Shown here in pieces: positions 26,405 to 35,352 of a stretch of 64,000 nucleotides of DNA (the stretch's first letter is position 1; each line of letters begins with the position of its first letter). Location: contig NZ_SSMQ01000007.1 of the NCBI RefSeq assembly GCF_005144585.1, positions 186,001 through 250,000 of the forward strand, read 5' to 3'. The position numbers and the translations under genes were made by a program. Source of the DNA: Polyangium fumosum (GTDB taxonomy: Bacteria > Myxococcota_A > Polyangia > Polyangiales > Polyangiaceae). The notes under the pieces are model-generated. The model did no database searches. It was not told the origin of the DNA and saw nothing but the letters and a program-made list of their open reading frames with translations.

Positions 26405-28621
26405 ATGACGACGAGCTCGCAACAGGACCCGCTCGGCATCACGGGGACGATCCTCGCCGAGAAATACCGGATCGACGCGCTCATCGGCGAGGGTGGCTTC
26501 AGCGTCGTCTACCGCGCCGAGCACCTCATCTGGCAGCAGCCGGTCGCGATCAAATGCTTCCGCATCCTCGCGCAAGCGCCCGAGAACAAACGCGACGAGC
26601 TGCTCGACGGGTTCATCCAGGAAGGCCGGCTGCTCGCGAGCCTGTCGAGCCGATCGGCGGCGATCGTGCAGGCGCGCGACATCGGCAAGTTCACGACCGC
26701 GGACGGGATGTGGATCCCGTACATGGTGCTCGAGTGGCTCGAAGGAAAGACGCTCGATCACGTGCTCTTCGTGGAGCGCGTGAGCGGCGCGAAGCCACGC
26801 GAGATCCACGAGGCGCTCGCGTTGCTCGAGCCCGTCGCCGTGGCGCTCGAAATCGCGCACGCGAAGAACATCGCGCACCGCGACATCAAGCCCGCGAACA
26901 TCTTCGTCATCGGGGATCCGCGCGGGGCCTCGCCGTTCACGAAGATCCTCGACTTCGGCATCGCGAAGGTGATGGCCGATCACGCGGCGGCGACGGCAGA
27001 GCTCGCGCAGACGGGCAAGGAGATCACCGCGTTCACGCCGAACTATGGGGCGCCCGAGCAGTTCAGCCGATCGTACGGCGCGACGGGCCCGTGGACCGAC
27101 GTGTTCGCGATGGCGCTCATCATGGTCGAGGTGCTGCGCGGCGGGATCCCGGCGTTCGAAGGCGAGGACTTCATCCAGTTCGCCGTCGCGAGCCGTGATC
27201 CGATGCGCAGGCCGACGCCGCGCGCGTTCGGCGTGCAGGTCTCGCCCGAGGTCGAGGCCGTGTTCGAGAAGGCGCTCGCGGTCGCGCCGACGGACAGGTA
27301 CCCGTCGATGGGCCGCTTCTGGGCCGCGCTGCACGAGGCCGTGTTCCCGGACATCGCGTGGAACCCGGGCACGACGAGCGGCGTGTCGTCGTCGATCACA
27401 TCGTCGCCCGGCGGACGATCGGCGTCACGCGCGAGCATGCCGGGCGCGCTGCAGGAGACGCTCCCGCGCCCGAGCAGCGGCACCGCGGTGATGGGATCAC
27501 CCTCGCCGACAGGGGCGCAGGGCACGCAGCAACGTACGACGCAGGACCCGCCGGGATCGTTGGCGACGCCGCCGGCCGCGCCGATGCCGACGGGCAACAC
27601 GCCTGCCGCGGATCAGGGCAAGGGGCTCATGGCGTTCGCGGCGATCGCTGCGATCGCGCTGCTCGGCGGCAGCTTCGCCGCGTACAAGATGTTCACGAAG
27701 CCCTCGGGTGGAACGCCGACCGCGGCCTCGTCGGCGCCGGTGGCGAGCGCGGCGCCGAGCGCGAATTCGTCAGCCGCGATCGCGGCGGCGCGGCCGACGG
27801 AGTGCCCGGCGGGGATGGTGCTCGTGCCGGGCGGCAAGTTCTTCATGGGCTCGGACGAAGCGTCGTTCAAGCTGTGGCAACCGGCGCACAAGGTCATCCT
27901 CGACACGTTCTGCGTCGACCTGCACGAGGTGACGGCGGCCGAGTACAAGGAGTGCTCGGATCAGGGCGAATGCAAGCGCCCGGAGGTCGCGCCGAACTGG
28001 CCGAAGACGGCCGGGAGCACGGACGAGGAGCACGAGAAAAAGCGCGAGTCGTACTCGGAGTTCTGCACGTTCGGCAAGGCGGGCCGCGAGAACCATCCGG
28101 CCAACTGCGTGAGCTGGTACCAGGCCGACGGGTACTGCAAGTTCCGCAAAAAGCGCCTGCCGACGGAGGCGGAGTGGGAGTACGCGGCGCGCGGCTCCGA
28201 CGGCCGCAAGTTCCCTTGGGGCGCGGACGAGGCCGCGGCCGGGCACATGAACGCGGGCGGCAAGGAGTGGGCGGCGTGGGAGAAGGCGCAAGGCCTCAAG
28301 CTCACGGGCACGCTCTACGATATCGACGACGGCTACCCGGGCACGGCGCCCGTCGGCAGCTTCCCGCAGGGCAAGACGCGCTTCGGCGCGGACGACTTCG
28401 TGGGCAACGTGTGGGAGTGGACCGCGGACTGGTACGAGACCTACAAGGCCGACGAAGAGCAGATCAACCCGAAGGGGGCGCCCGCAGGGGACCGGAAGGC
28501 GATCCGCGGCGGCGGCTTCAACGGCGGCGTGCAGCAGTGGCTCAATCCGGCGTTCCGGTTCCACCAGGTGCCGGACGCGACGACGCCGGTGATCGGGTTC
28601 CGCTGCGTGATGAACCTTTGA
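26405..28621 (+). CDS. Membrane Ser/Thr kinase fused to a formylglycine-enzyme-like (SUMF1) domain
   Basis: A 738-residue protein. Residues ~20-310 are a kinase domain with GEGGFSVVY, K50, HRD (158-160) and DFG (183-185); ~320-400 a Pro/Ser-rich linker; ~408-427 one membrane helix; ~465-738 an extracytoplasmic SUMF1/FGE-type domain with MVLVPGGKFFMGS, NCVSWYQADGYC, RLPTEAEWEYAARG, VGNVWEWTADWY and IRGGGFNGG. The Cys pair of true formylglycine-generating enzymes, expected after RGG.F, is absent (GGFNGGVQQWLNPAFR), so this domain is probably a ligand-binding scaffold. The type is frequent in myxobacteria. Its 3' end overlaps the PAP2 gene antisense by 80 bp. Confidence 0.88.
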   Translation: MTTSSQQDPLGITGTILAEKYRIDALIGEGGFSVVYRAEHLIWQQPVAIKCFRILAQAPENKRDELLDGFIQEGRLLASLSSRSAAIVQARDIGKFTTADGMWIPYMVLEWLEGKTLDHVLFVERVSGAKPREIHEALALLEPVAVALEIAHAKNIAHRDIKPANIFVIGDPRGASPFTKILDFGIAKVMADHAAATAELAQTGKEITAFTPNYGAPEQFSRSYGATGPWTDVFAMALIMVEVLRGGIPAFEGEDFIQFAVASRDPMRRPTPRAFGVQVSPEVEAVFEKALAVAPTDRYPSMGRFWAALHEAVFPDIAWNPGTTSGVSSSITSSPGGRSASRASMPGALQETLPRPSSGTAVMGSPSPTGAQGTQQRTTQDPPGSLATPPAAPMPTGNTPAADQGKGLMAFAAIAAIALLGGSFAAYKMFTKPSGGTPTAASSAPVASAAPSANSSAAIAAARPTECPAGMVLVPGGKFFMGSDEASFKLWQPAHKVILDTFCVDLHEVTAAEYKECSDQGECKRPEVAPNWPKTAGSTDEEHEKKRESYSEFCTFGKAGRENHPANCVSWYQADGYCKFRKKRLPTEAEWEYAARGSDGRKFPWGADEAAAGHMNAGGKEWAAWEKAQGLKLTGTLYDIDDGYPGTAPVGSFPQGKTRFGADDFVGNVWEWTADWYETYKADEEQINPKGAPAGDRKAIRGGGFNGGVQQWLNPAFRFHQVPDATTPVIGFRCVMNL

Positions 28622-29141
28622 GGTCCAAGCGCCCGCGGAGCCGCGCAGCGACGAGGCCGATCGACGTGCCGAGGAGCGCGCCCACGAGGATGTCGCTCGG
28701 GTAGTGCACGGCGAGGAAGCAACGCGACCAGGCGACGAGCGCGGCGAAGACGAACACGGGGACCGCGAACGCCGGGCGCACGGAGGCGACGAACGCGGCG
28801 AACGCGAACGAGCCTGCGGCGTGTCCGCTCGGGAAGGAGTGTCCGCCGGGCGAGGCGATGAAGACGGGCTCGCAGGCGGCGAGCGCGTCGCAAGGGCGCA
28901 CGCGGCCGACGAGGGCCTTCACGGTGGAGACGAGGGCGCTCGTGGCGACGAGCGCGGCGACGAGGCGCGCGGTCGTGGCGCGGGTCGCCTCGCGCGCGAG
29001 GAAGGGGACGAGGGCGAGCATGCCCCAGCCGCCGCCGATGAAGGTGATGACGACGAAGAGGGGCGTGGCCCAGGCGGGCGAGCCGCGGGCGGCGCGGAGG
29101 ACGGCCTCGTCGGCCGCCAAGATCCCATCGAGGAGGCTCAA
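28542..29141 (-). CDS. PAP2-family membrane phosphatase
   Basis: A 199-residue protein with about five hydrophobic segments and the three-part PAP2 signature: KALVGRVRP, SFPSGHAAG and SRCFLAVHYPSD. It probably dephosphorylates a lipid phosphate such as undecaprenyl pyrophosphate or phosphatidic acid at the inner membrane. The last ~27 codons run antisense over the kinase-SUMF1 3' end. The Ser/Arg/Pro-rich tail encoded there is unusual for the family and may be read-through extension. Confidence 0.85.
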   Translation of the reverse strand: MSLLDGILAADEAVLRAARGSPAWATPLFVVITFIGGGWGMLALVPFLAREATRATTARLVAALVATSALVSTVKALVGRVRPCDALAACEPVFIASPGGHSFPSGHAAGSFAFAAFVASVRPAFAVPVFVFAALVAWSRCFLAVHYPSDILVGALLGTSIGLVAARLRGRLDLKGSSRSGTRSPASSRPAPGGTGTPD

Positions 29142-29191
29142 GCGCGGAGAGGATATTCTCTAGCGCCGGCTCCCTGCTAGGTTGTCTGGCC

Positions 29192-30670
29192 GTGCCGGTC
29201 CCCGACCATCTCCTCGGCGATACGTCGGTGACGGGGCCGCTCGGCTCCCTCGCCTTGTCCCAGGTGCGCCCTGGGAGCACCGTGCTCGCGCTGCGGGCGG
29301 TGAAGTGGCACGAGGGGCTCGGGCGGCTCGGCGTCGTCTTGCCGTTCGCGCTCGTGCACGACGTGGGTCTGCTCTTCGCGACGTCGCGGGATCACGTGGA
29401 GATCGGCCCGCGCTGCGAGCCCGCGTCGATCGCACGCGGGATGCCGGATCTCCAGCGGCTGCTCGACGGCTACCGGCGCGTGCTCGAAGAGCTCGGGCAG
29501 AGCGAGGCGGCGCGGCGCGCGCCGGAACTCAAGATGAGCGACGACCTCGTCATCGTGCTGCTCTCGCGGCTGCTCGGGGCGGTCGCGTCGCGCGTGAACG
29601 TGCCGCCGGCGTATCGCGCGGCGGTGCCGATGGACGCGTCGCTCTTCGAGCGGATCGACACGCAGCTCCCGCAGCTCTTCTCCACGGCGCGACGTGGCTT
29701 CGAGGCGTCGGCGCTCTCGGCGCTGGAGGTCTCGCGGCTCTTCGTCCTGACGATGACGGACGCGCTCGACCTCGACACGCTCCGGCTCTTCGGCATGCTC
29801 GGCGCGGAGGGCGCGGGCGGCGCGCTGACGCAGGTCGATCTGCTCGCGGCGCTCGAGTCGCCGGAGGCGAACGACATCGTGAACTTCTCGCTGGAGATCC
29901 TGCCGAGCGTGCTGGAGACGAAGACACGGCCCGCGGCGGGGACGACGGCGGCGCACGGCTACTCGGGGATCGGGACGCGCGGCTCGATCGACGGGCTCGT
30001 GCTCACGGAGCTCGCCTGGGACGACCTCGAACTCGCGCGGAGGCTGCTCGACAACGAGGTGCTCTACTACGCGCGCGAGCAGAGCCGCGACGAGCAGAAG
30101 CGGGTGCATTACCTGCTCGTCGACGCGTCGGCGTCGATGCGCGGCGACCGGCAGACGTTCGCGCGCGGGATGGCGATCGCCACCGCGAAGAAGCTCTTGC
30201 TCGAAGGCGAGGACGTGGCGTTCCGCTTCTTCGACGCGCGGCTCTACGAGATCCACCGGGCGCACGGGGACAAGCTGCCGACGGCGCACGTGCTCTCGTT
30301 CAAGGGCGAGCGCGGTCGAAACCCGGCGCGCGTATTCGCCGAGCTCTCGACGGAGCTCGATCTCCACCGGCACCGCGATCCACGCTCGCCCGTCGTGCAC
30401 CTCTTCACGCACGCGGCGCTCTACATCCCGCGCGAGATGGTGCAGGCGGTGCGGCGCTCGGCGCACATCGCGGCCGTGTTCATCCTGCCCTCGGGCGGCA
30501 AGCTCGACCTCGACTACCTCGACCTGCTCGACGCGCACTGGGTCGTCGACCACGCGACCTTGTCGAGCGGCTCGGCGCGCGCCAACGCGGCGCGGTCGAT
30601 CCTCGATCAGACGACGGCGTCCTCCGGGGAAGAGGCGGGCAAGGGCGCGGCGAAAGGGGCGGAAGCGTGA
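29192..30670 (+). CDS. VWA-domain protein
   Basis: A 492-residue soluble protein. The C-terminal ~200 residues form a von Willebrand A domain with MIDAS motif LLVDASASMRG (D-x-S-x-S). The N-terminal ~300 residues are helical and unassigned. Such proteins often work with MoxR ATPases, but none is nearby. GTG start at 29192 lies nine bases after TGCTAGGTT, an extended -10-like element, so the message could be nearly leaderless. Its stop overlaps the GTG of the next gene (30667-30670), so the pair is co-translated. Confidence 0.8.
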   Translation: MPVPDHLLGDTSVTGPLGSLALSQVRPGSTVLALRAVKWHEGLGRLGVVLPFALVHDVGLLFATSRDHVEIGPRCEPASIARGMPDLQRLLDGYRRVLEELGQSEAARRAPELKMSDDLVIVLLSRLLGAVASRVNVPPAYRAAVPMDASLFERIDTQLPQLFSTARRGFEASALSALEVSRLFVLTMTDALDLDTLRLFGMLGAEGAGGALTQVDLLAALESPEANDIVNFSLEILPSVLETKTRPAAGTTAAHGYSGIGTRGSIDGLVLTELAWDDLELARRLLDNEVLYYAREQSRDEQKRVHYLLVDASASMRGDRQTFARGMAIATAKKLLLEGEDVAFRFFDARLYEIHRAHGDKLPTAHVLSFKGERGRNPARVFAELSTELDLHRHRDPRSPVVHLFTHAALYIPREMVQAVRRSAHIAAVFILPSGGKLDLDYLDLLDAHWVVDHATLSSGSARANAARSILDQTTASSGEEAGKGAAKGAEA

Positions 30671-32535
30671 GCGGCCGGCCGGTATCCGATCTGCGCGAAG
30701 AGGCGCGGATGGCGAGCGCGCGGGGCGACCTCGCGCGGGCGCGGACCGCGCTCGTCTCGGCGCTCGGACAGACCATCGCGCGCGAGGAGGAGTACGCCGC
30801 CGCGGTCCGCGATCTGCGCGAGGTGCTCGTGGCGATCGGCGATCCGCGCGGCGCGCTCACGCTCGACTGGTACACGGGCAGCGAGAGGGGGCAGCGGGAC
30901 CTCGTGACGAGCGGGCGCGTGCCGATGATCGATCGCGCGCGCACCTACCTCGCATGGGCCGATCGGGCTGAGGACGCGTCGCGCAAGCAGGCGCTCTACG
31001 CGAAGGCCGCGGACGAGTACGAGTCGGCGGGCCTCGTGGCGCAGGCGGCGATCGCGCGGGAGCGCGGCGGTGATCTGTACCGGGCGCGCGCGCTCTGGTC
31101 GCGCCTGTCGCAGGTCCTCGGCGCGTCGGGCGGGGACTTTTACGCGGCGGGGCTCGCGCGCTTCAACCTCGCGCGGACGTCGACGCGCACGGGCGAGCCT
31201 GCGGCCGCGCGCGAGGCCGTGGTGGCGGCGGTGCACCTGCTCGAAGAGGCGGCGGATCGGTACGAGACGATCGGCCAGCGCGAGCGCGCGTTCGACTGCT
31301 ACCAGGTGCTCATCGCGATCGGCCGGGAGAGCGGCGAGTTCGAGCACGTGCTCGAGGGGTACGTGAACGTGATCCGCATCCTGCGCGAGGATCACCTGCG
31401 TTATTACGCGCTCCAATCGTACGAGGAGGCGCTCTCCGCGGCGGAGAAGCAGAAGGAGGTCTCGGCCGCGGCCACGCTCGCGCGCGAGATGAGCGCCTAC
31501 GCGCGGAAGGAGGGGCTCCCGGCCGTGGCGAACTTCGGGACGCTGGCGCAGGCGCGCCTCTGGCAAGAGGTCGCCGAGGCGTCGAAGGCGCGCGGCGCGC
31601 CGCCGTCGATCGCGGAGAACGCGCTGCTCGCGGCGGTGATCGCGCTCGGCGAGGCGGGGCAGTACGGCAAGGTCGGCGCCGTCTACGAGAAGCTCGCGGC
31701 GCTCGACCTCGAAGAGGCGCGGCGCAAGCACTACACGAACGCGCGCAAGCGCTACGTCGAAGCGCAGGACCTCCGGATCGAGAGCCAGCCCTTGCCGGCG
31801 CACCTCCGCCACGAGGTCGGCTTCCCCGAGGTCTGGCACGTCGATCTCGTCGAGTGGGAACAACGCGGCAGCGCGAGCCAGGCCTCGGGCGACGTCGTGC
31901 TCGACCCGTCTGCGTGGTCGGAGGTGACGCGAAGGCGCGCCATGCTCGCGCGTCTCACGGCGCTCGCGATCGAGGCCGAGGAGGAGGCCTCCCCCGGACG
32001 AACCGCGCAGAGCCAGCTCTACGCCACGCTCGCCGAGCAGCTCGCGCTGGTCGAGCTCTACACGATCCTCTCGCCGCTCGAGGTCCTCTTCCGCAGGCCC
32101 GAGCGCGAGGTGCGGATCGCGGTCGTCCGCGCGCTCTCGCGGTTCCTTTACAAGCGTACGTTCATCACGCTGCGCGAGGCGCTCGTCGACGCCGAAGGCG
32201 GCGTCGTCCAGGAGGGCGCCAAGGCGCTCGAAGAGCTGCGCTTCCCGCACGCGTTCGATCCGCTCGCCCGCATCTATCGCGAGTCGCAGAGCGCCGTGGT
32301 GCGCGCCTCCGCGGTGAAGGCGCTCGCGCGCATCGACACGCTGGAGGCGGCCGAGATGCTCCTCGGCGTGATCGAGCACGACGGCCGCGAGGAGCGTCAG
32401 GCTGCGCTCGAGGCCCTCAAGAGAGCGCGCGGCATGAAGTTCGTCGACGTCGCGAAGTCCGCCCTTCCTGGCCTCTCGAGCGCGGCCCAATCGGCCGTCC
32501 GCGAGGTCCTCCGGAGCCGCGGCATCGGCGGATAG
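30667..32535 (+). CDS. TPR/HEAT-like repeat protein
   Basis: A 622-residue all-helical protein. Residues ~1-380 read as TPR-like pairs (ARTYLAWADRAEDASRKQALY, RFNLARTSTRTGEPAAAREA). Residues ~500-615 are HEAT-like repeats, e.g. VRIAVVRALSRFLYKR, VVRASAVKALARIDTLEAAE and RQAALEALKRARG. GTGA overlap with the VWA gene fixes the start at 30667; the frame continues open upstream only as the antisense-like shadow of the VWA gene. Probably a scaffold that acts with the VWA protein; no catalytic motif is visible. Confidence 0.78.
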   Translation: MSGRPVSDLREEARMASARGDLARARTALVSALGQTIAREEEYAAAVRDLREVLVAIGDPRGALTLDWYTGSERGQRDLVTSGRVPMIDRARTYLAWADRAEDASRKQALYAKAADEYESAGLVAQAAIARERGGDLYRARALWSRLSQVLGASGGDFYAAGLARFNLARTSTRTGEPAAAREAVVAAVHLLEEAADRYETIGQRERAFDCYQVLIAIGRESGEFEHVLEGYVNVIRILREDHLRYYALQSYEEALSAAEKQKEVSAAATLAREMSAYARKEGLPAVANFGTLAQARLWQEVAEASKARGAPPSIAENALLAAVIALGEAGQYGKVGAVYEKLAALDLEEARRKHYTNARKRYVEAQDLRIESQPLPAHLRHEVGFPEVWHVDLVEWEQRGSASQASGDVVLDPSAWSEVTRRRAMLARLTALAIEAEEEASPGRTAQSQLYATLAEQLALVELYTILSPLEVLFRRPEREVRIAVVRALSRFLYKRTFITLREALVDAEGGVVQEGAKALEELRFPHAFDPLARIYRESQSAVVRASAVKALARIDTLEAAEMLLGVIEHDGREERQAALEALKRARGMKFVDVAKSALPGLSSAAQSAVREVLRSRGIGG

Positions 32536-32861
32536 CCCCCTGGTCATTGGCTTGTCCAGCCATCGGATTTCAGTCTCCGCGTACGTCTCGTACGGGGACA
32601 TCAGGTCCGGACCGGACACGGGATTCCAACTCGTCCCGAGCGATCCGAAGACGAAGATGGCCTATGCATGGACTCATGGACGGCGCGCTTCGGGGGGAGC
32701 GTCTCACCAGGCCGTCCCGGCCCCCGGGAAGTTGCTGCTCGACAAGGTCGACTTCTCGGTGACTCCCGGTGGCCGGCGTCTTTTGAGGCGCTTCGCCGGG
32801 GAGAAGGATCGGCGGACGGTCAATCTCCCCGGCGAAGCGCGAGGCGCTTCGTGAGGCCGCG
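32536..32861. other. Intergenic region between convergent genes, possible short ORF
   Basis: 326 bp without a gene I can support. A TTG-initiated 100-codon frame (32552-32854) exists but ends inside an inverted repeat and shows no known motif. The 3' part holds the hairpin described separately. Confidence 0.4.
32788..32840. terminator. Perfect 17-bp inverted repeat, likely bidirectional terminator
   Basis: The arm GCGCTTCGCCGGGGAGA at 32788-32804 is exactly complementary to 32824-32840, with a 19-base loop. A nested CGAAGCGC/GCGCTTCG pair directly after it allows an alternative fold. It lies between the stop of the HEAT gene and the stop of the convergent epimerase gene. There is no T run. 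Confidence 0.6.
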
Positions 32862-33800
32862 CTACGGCGTCAGGATCGACGCGAGCGCCGGGACGAGCGC
32901 CGGGTACTGGAACACGTAGCCAAGCTCCTTGGCGCGCGCCGGCACCACACGTTGCCCCGTCGTCAAAATCATGACGGCCTCGCTCCCGAGCGCGACCTTC
33001 ACCGCGAGCTCGGGCGTCGTGAACCACGAGGGCCTGTGCATCACGCGTCCGATCGCCGTCGCGAGCTCCTTGCTCGTCGCGGGCTCGGGCGAGACCACGT
33101 TGATGGGACCTCGCGCGCGCGCGTCGTTCAGCGCGAGGAGCGCGAGGCCCACGACGTCCTCCGCGTGCACCCACGCGATCACCTGCGAGCCCGGCGCGAT
33201 CGGCCCGCCTGCGAACATCTTGAACGGCAGGAGCATCTTCTCCAGCGCGCCGCCGCCCTCGCCGAGCACGACCCCGATCCGCAGCATCACCGTGCGCACG
33301 CCGAGCGCCTCGGCCTTCGCCGCCTCGGCCTCCCATCGCTCGACCACGTCTGCGAGAAACCCTTCGCCGCGGCTGCCCGTCTCGTCGAGCGCCTCGTTCG
33401 GCGGCCTCGGCCCGTAGTAGCCGACGGCCGACGCGCACACGAACACCTCGGGCTTCTTCTCGGCGCGACGGATGCCTTCGACGACAAGGCGCGTCGAGTC
33501 CACGCGGCTCGCGACGATTGCGCGGCGGGCCTCGTCGGTCCATCGCTGCGCGACGGGCTCGCCCGCGAGGTGCACGATCGCGGACGCGCGCCCGACCTCT
33601 TCGAGCCACGGCCCTTCGTGCTCGGGATCCCACGCGACGGCCGTCGCGCCTCGAGGCAGCTTGCCTCGCGCTCGGTCGGGATCCCGCGTGAGCACTGTCA
33701 CGCGATCGCCGCGCTGGAGAAGCGTCTCCGTGAGACGCCGACCGATGAACCCGGTGCCGCCCGTCAAAAGGACCGTCTTCACCACGGCGCTCTTTACCAT
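32862..33800 (-). CDS. TIGR01777-type NAD(P)-dependent epimerase/SDR
   Basis: A 312-residue extended SDR. Nucleotide-binding motif LLTGGTGFIGRRL is near the N-terminus; VHLAGEPVAQRWTDE and the SAVGYYGPR segment (with the family Tyr) follow; the C-terminal domain includes the DUF1731-like PSWFTTPELAVK...RVVPARAKELGY. Relatives are the SulA/YfcH/SDR39U1 proteins, whose reaction is not established. The likely start is the ATG at 33800; a second possible start is a few codons in (VVKTVLLTGG). It is divergent from the FabV-like gene with only 17 bp between starts. Confidence 0.85.
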   Translation of the reverse strand: MVKSAVVKTVLLTGGTGFIGRRLTETLLQRGDRVTVLTRDPDRARGKLPRGATAVAWDPEHEGPWLEEVGRASAIVHLAGEPVAQRWTDEARRAIVASRVDSTRLVVEGIRRAEKKPEVFVCASAVGYYGPRPPNEALDETGSRGEGFLADVVERWEAEAAKAEALGVRTVMLRIGVVLGEGGGALEKMLLPFKMFAGGPIAPGSQVIAWVHAEDVVGLALLALNDARARGPINVVSPEPATSKELATAIGRVMHRPSWFTTPELAVKVALGSEAVMILTTGQRVVPARAKELGYVFQYPALVPALASILTP

Positions 33801-33817
33801 GGTAAGAGGCTACGGAC

Positions 33818-34909
33818 ATGAACCTCGAGGTCTTCCGCAAGCTCCCGCTCGGCGGCACCGATCGCCGCGCCATCGTCCAAGCGCTGGCCCAGGACGGCCC
33901 TCGTGTCGCGCGGGAGCTGCTCGCCGCGCAGCGGACCCTGCTCAGGCCGCGCGGCGCGCGCATCGCCAAGGACACGGCCGTCGTCATCCTCGGCGGCTCG
34001 AACGGCATCACGCGGGCCCTCGCGGTGCAGCTCCTCTTCGGCGAGCGCGCGGCCGTCTTCGGCGTCCACTACGACAGCGAGAAGATGCAGATCGGCGGCC
34101 ACCACGTCACGGCGCTCGTCGAGGCGGCGACGGCCGAGGGGCTCACGGCGCGCGTCTGGAACGCGGACGCGACGAAGCCCGAGACGGTGGAGGAGGTCGT
34201 TTCGGCGCTGAAGGGTCAGTACCGCGCGGTTCACCTCGTCAACGGCATCGCGGCGGGCGCGACGAAGCGGTACGCCGAGCATGGCCCGACGAACGTGAAG
34301 GACATCGACGTCGCGTTCGATCCGATCCTGCAGGTCCCGGATTTCGGCCGACCGGAGAACATCCGTCGTGTCGGGCTCGTGGAGGTCGAGGTCGCGACGG
34401 ACACGGACATCGAGCGGACGAACCGGTTCATGGGCACGTCGTCGCTCCTCTGGGCCGAGCCGCTCGCGGCGGCGGGCCTGCTCGCGCGCGGCGAGAGCGT
34501 CGTTTCGTTCTGCGATTACGATTTCGAGCCCGACGATCCGGTCTACGCGATGGGCCCGCTCGCCGGCGCGAAGAAGCTCCAGCGGCAGACGATGCAGGAG
34601 ATCCAAGATCGATTCGGGGTACGGACGGTGCGCCTTTGTTATCCGGCCGTGGGGACGACGGCGCTCGGCGCGATCCCCGGCGGCCTGCTCATGTACGGGC
34701 TCTCGGCGCAGATCCTCAAAGAGCGCGGGCAATACCAGGACGTCCTCGAGCTCGGGGCGGCGACAGCGCCGATCTTCGCACCGGAGTTCCAGAGCTCGGT
34801 CTTCCGCCTCGACGAGGCCTACCAGGCGGCGCTGCCCGAGTTCCACCGGCGCAAGGACGCGCTCTCGCCGGAGAACCTGCGGCCGTCGTTCACAAAGCTG
34901 TATCGATGA
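33818..34909 (+). CDS. FabV/TER-like trans-2-enoyl thioester reductase
   Basis: A 363-residue Rossmann reductase. The nucleotide-binding segment is VVILGGSNGITRALAVQLLFG; the active site has the FabV-type spacing Tyr-x8-Lys (Y243 to K252, YAMGPLAGAK) that separates FabV/TER enzymes from classical SDRs (Tyr-x3 or x6-Lys). The length is slightly short of typical FabV (~400). Expected reaction: NAD(P)H-dependent reduction of trans-2-enoyl-ACP or -CoA. It neighbours a broken fatty-acid desaturase, which suits a lipid context. An alternative is a distinct SDR subfamily. Confidence 0.7.
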   Translation: MNLEVFRKLPLGGTDRRAIVQALAQDGPRVARELLAAQRTLLRPRGARIAKDTAVVILGGSNGITRALAVQLLFGERAAVFGVHYDSEKMQIGGHHVTALVEAATAEGLTARVWNADATKPETVEEVVSALKGQYRAVHLVNGIAAGATKRYAEHGPTNVKDIDVAFDPILQVPDFGRPENIRRVGLVEVEVATDTDIERTNRFMGTSSLLWAEPLAAAGLLARGESVVSFCDYDFEPDDPVYAMGPLAGAKKLQRQTMQEIQDRFGVRTVRLCYPAVGTTALGAIPGGLLMYGLSAQILKERGQYQDVLELGAATAPIFAPEFQSSVFRLDEAYQAALPEFHRRKDALSPENLRPSFTKLYR

Positions 34910-35352
34910 CCGGTAAAACATCGAGCTCCCAGGCGCACACCGCGAAATTCGGGGCCTGACCGAAGCGGCCGTGGTTGTTCTGGGAGAGCTCGGCCATCGT
35001 CAGGACGTCGATCGGCAGCGTATTGCGCGCGTCGTCCTTGCTATCGAAGTTCCGGTATCCATACCGGTGGCCGCATCCATTGACGAGCGCGTCGTGAATG
35101 ACGGGCAAAACGAGGTCGTGATAACGCTTCCTCGTCCCCCATATCATCGCGAATGGATGTGAACATGCGGTGCGAGGCATCGCGGTGAAGGGAAAACGTC
35201 TGGCAGAATATGGACAGCGTCCAGTGCCCGACGAAGAACAGCGCGATTGCCATCGCTCCTAGGTAAGCGCCAGGGGACGCGCCCACCGTCACGGGAGAGT
35301 CATCGTTCCGTCGGTCCATGGACAGCGAGGTGGTGGGAAGGCCGGAAACCAC
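34890..35352 (-). pseudogene. Fatty-acid desaturase remnant
   Basis: Two frames hold parts of one desaturase. At 35352-35160: a membrane helix and the first His box, GHWTLSIFCQTFSLHRDASHRMFT (H-x4-H). At 35180-34890, in another frame: the C-terminal part GHRYGYRNFDSKDDARN and AELSQNNHGRFG, where the expected HNNHH box is damaged (NNHG). The second His box and the intervening membrane segments are missing. Frameshift plus internal deletion rule out function. From 35353 to 35601 nothing is recognisable. Confidence 0.8.

Noticed and set aside
26405-28621. Functional formylglycine-generating enzyme
   Set aside because: The active-site Cys pair is absent after RGGxF, and no sulfatase gene is nearby.
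29182-30666. Single 1117-residue protein joining this stretch to the HEAT-repeat gene
   Set aside because: The upstream part is a different frame of the VWA gene, with Arg/Ala-rich low-complexity translation; the GTGA overlap at 30667 gives a natural start.
32552-32854. 100-residue plus-strand protein
   Set aside because: TTG start without ribosome-binding site, no motif, and the frame ends within a terminator-like inverted repeat.
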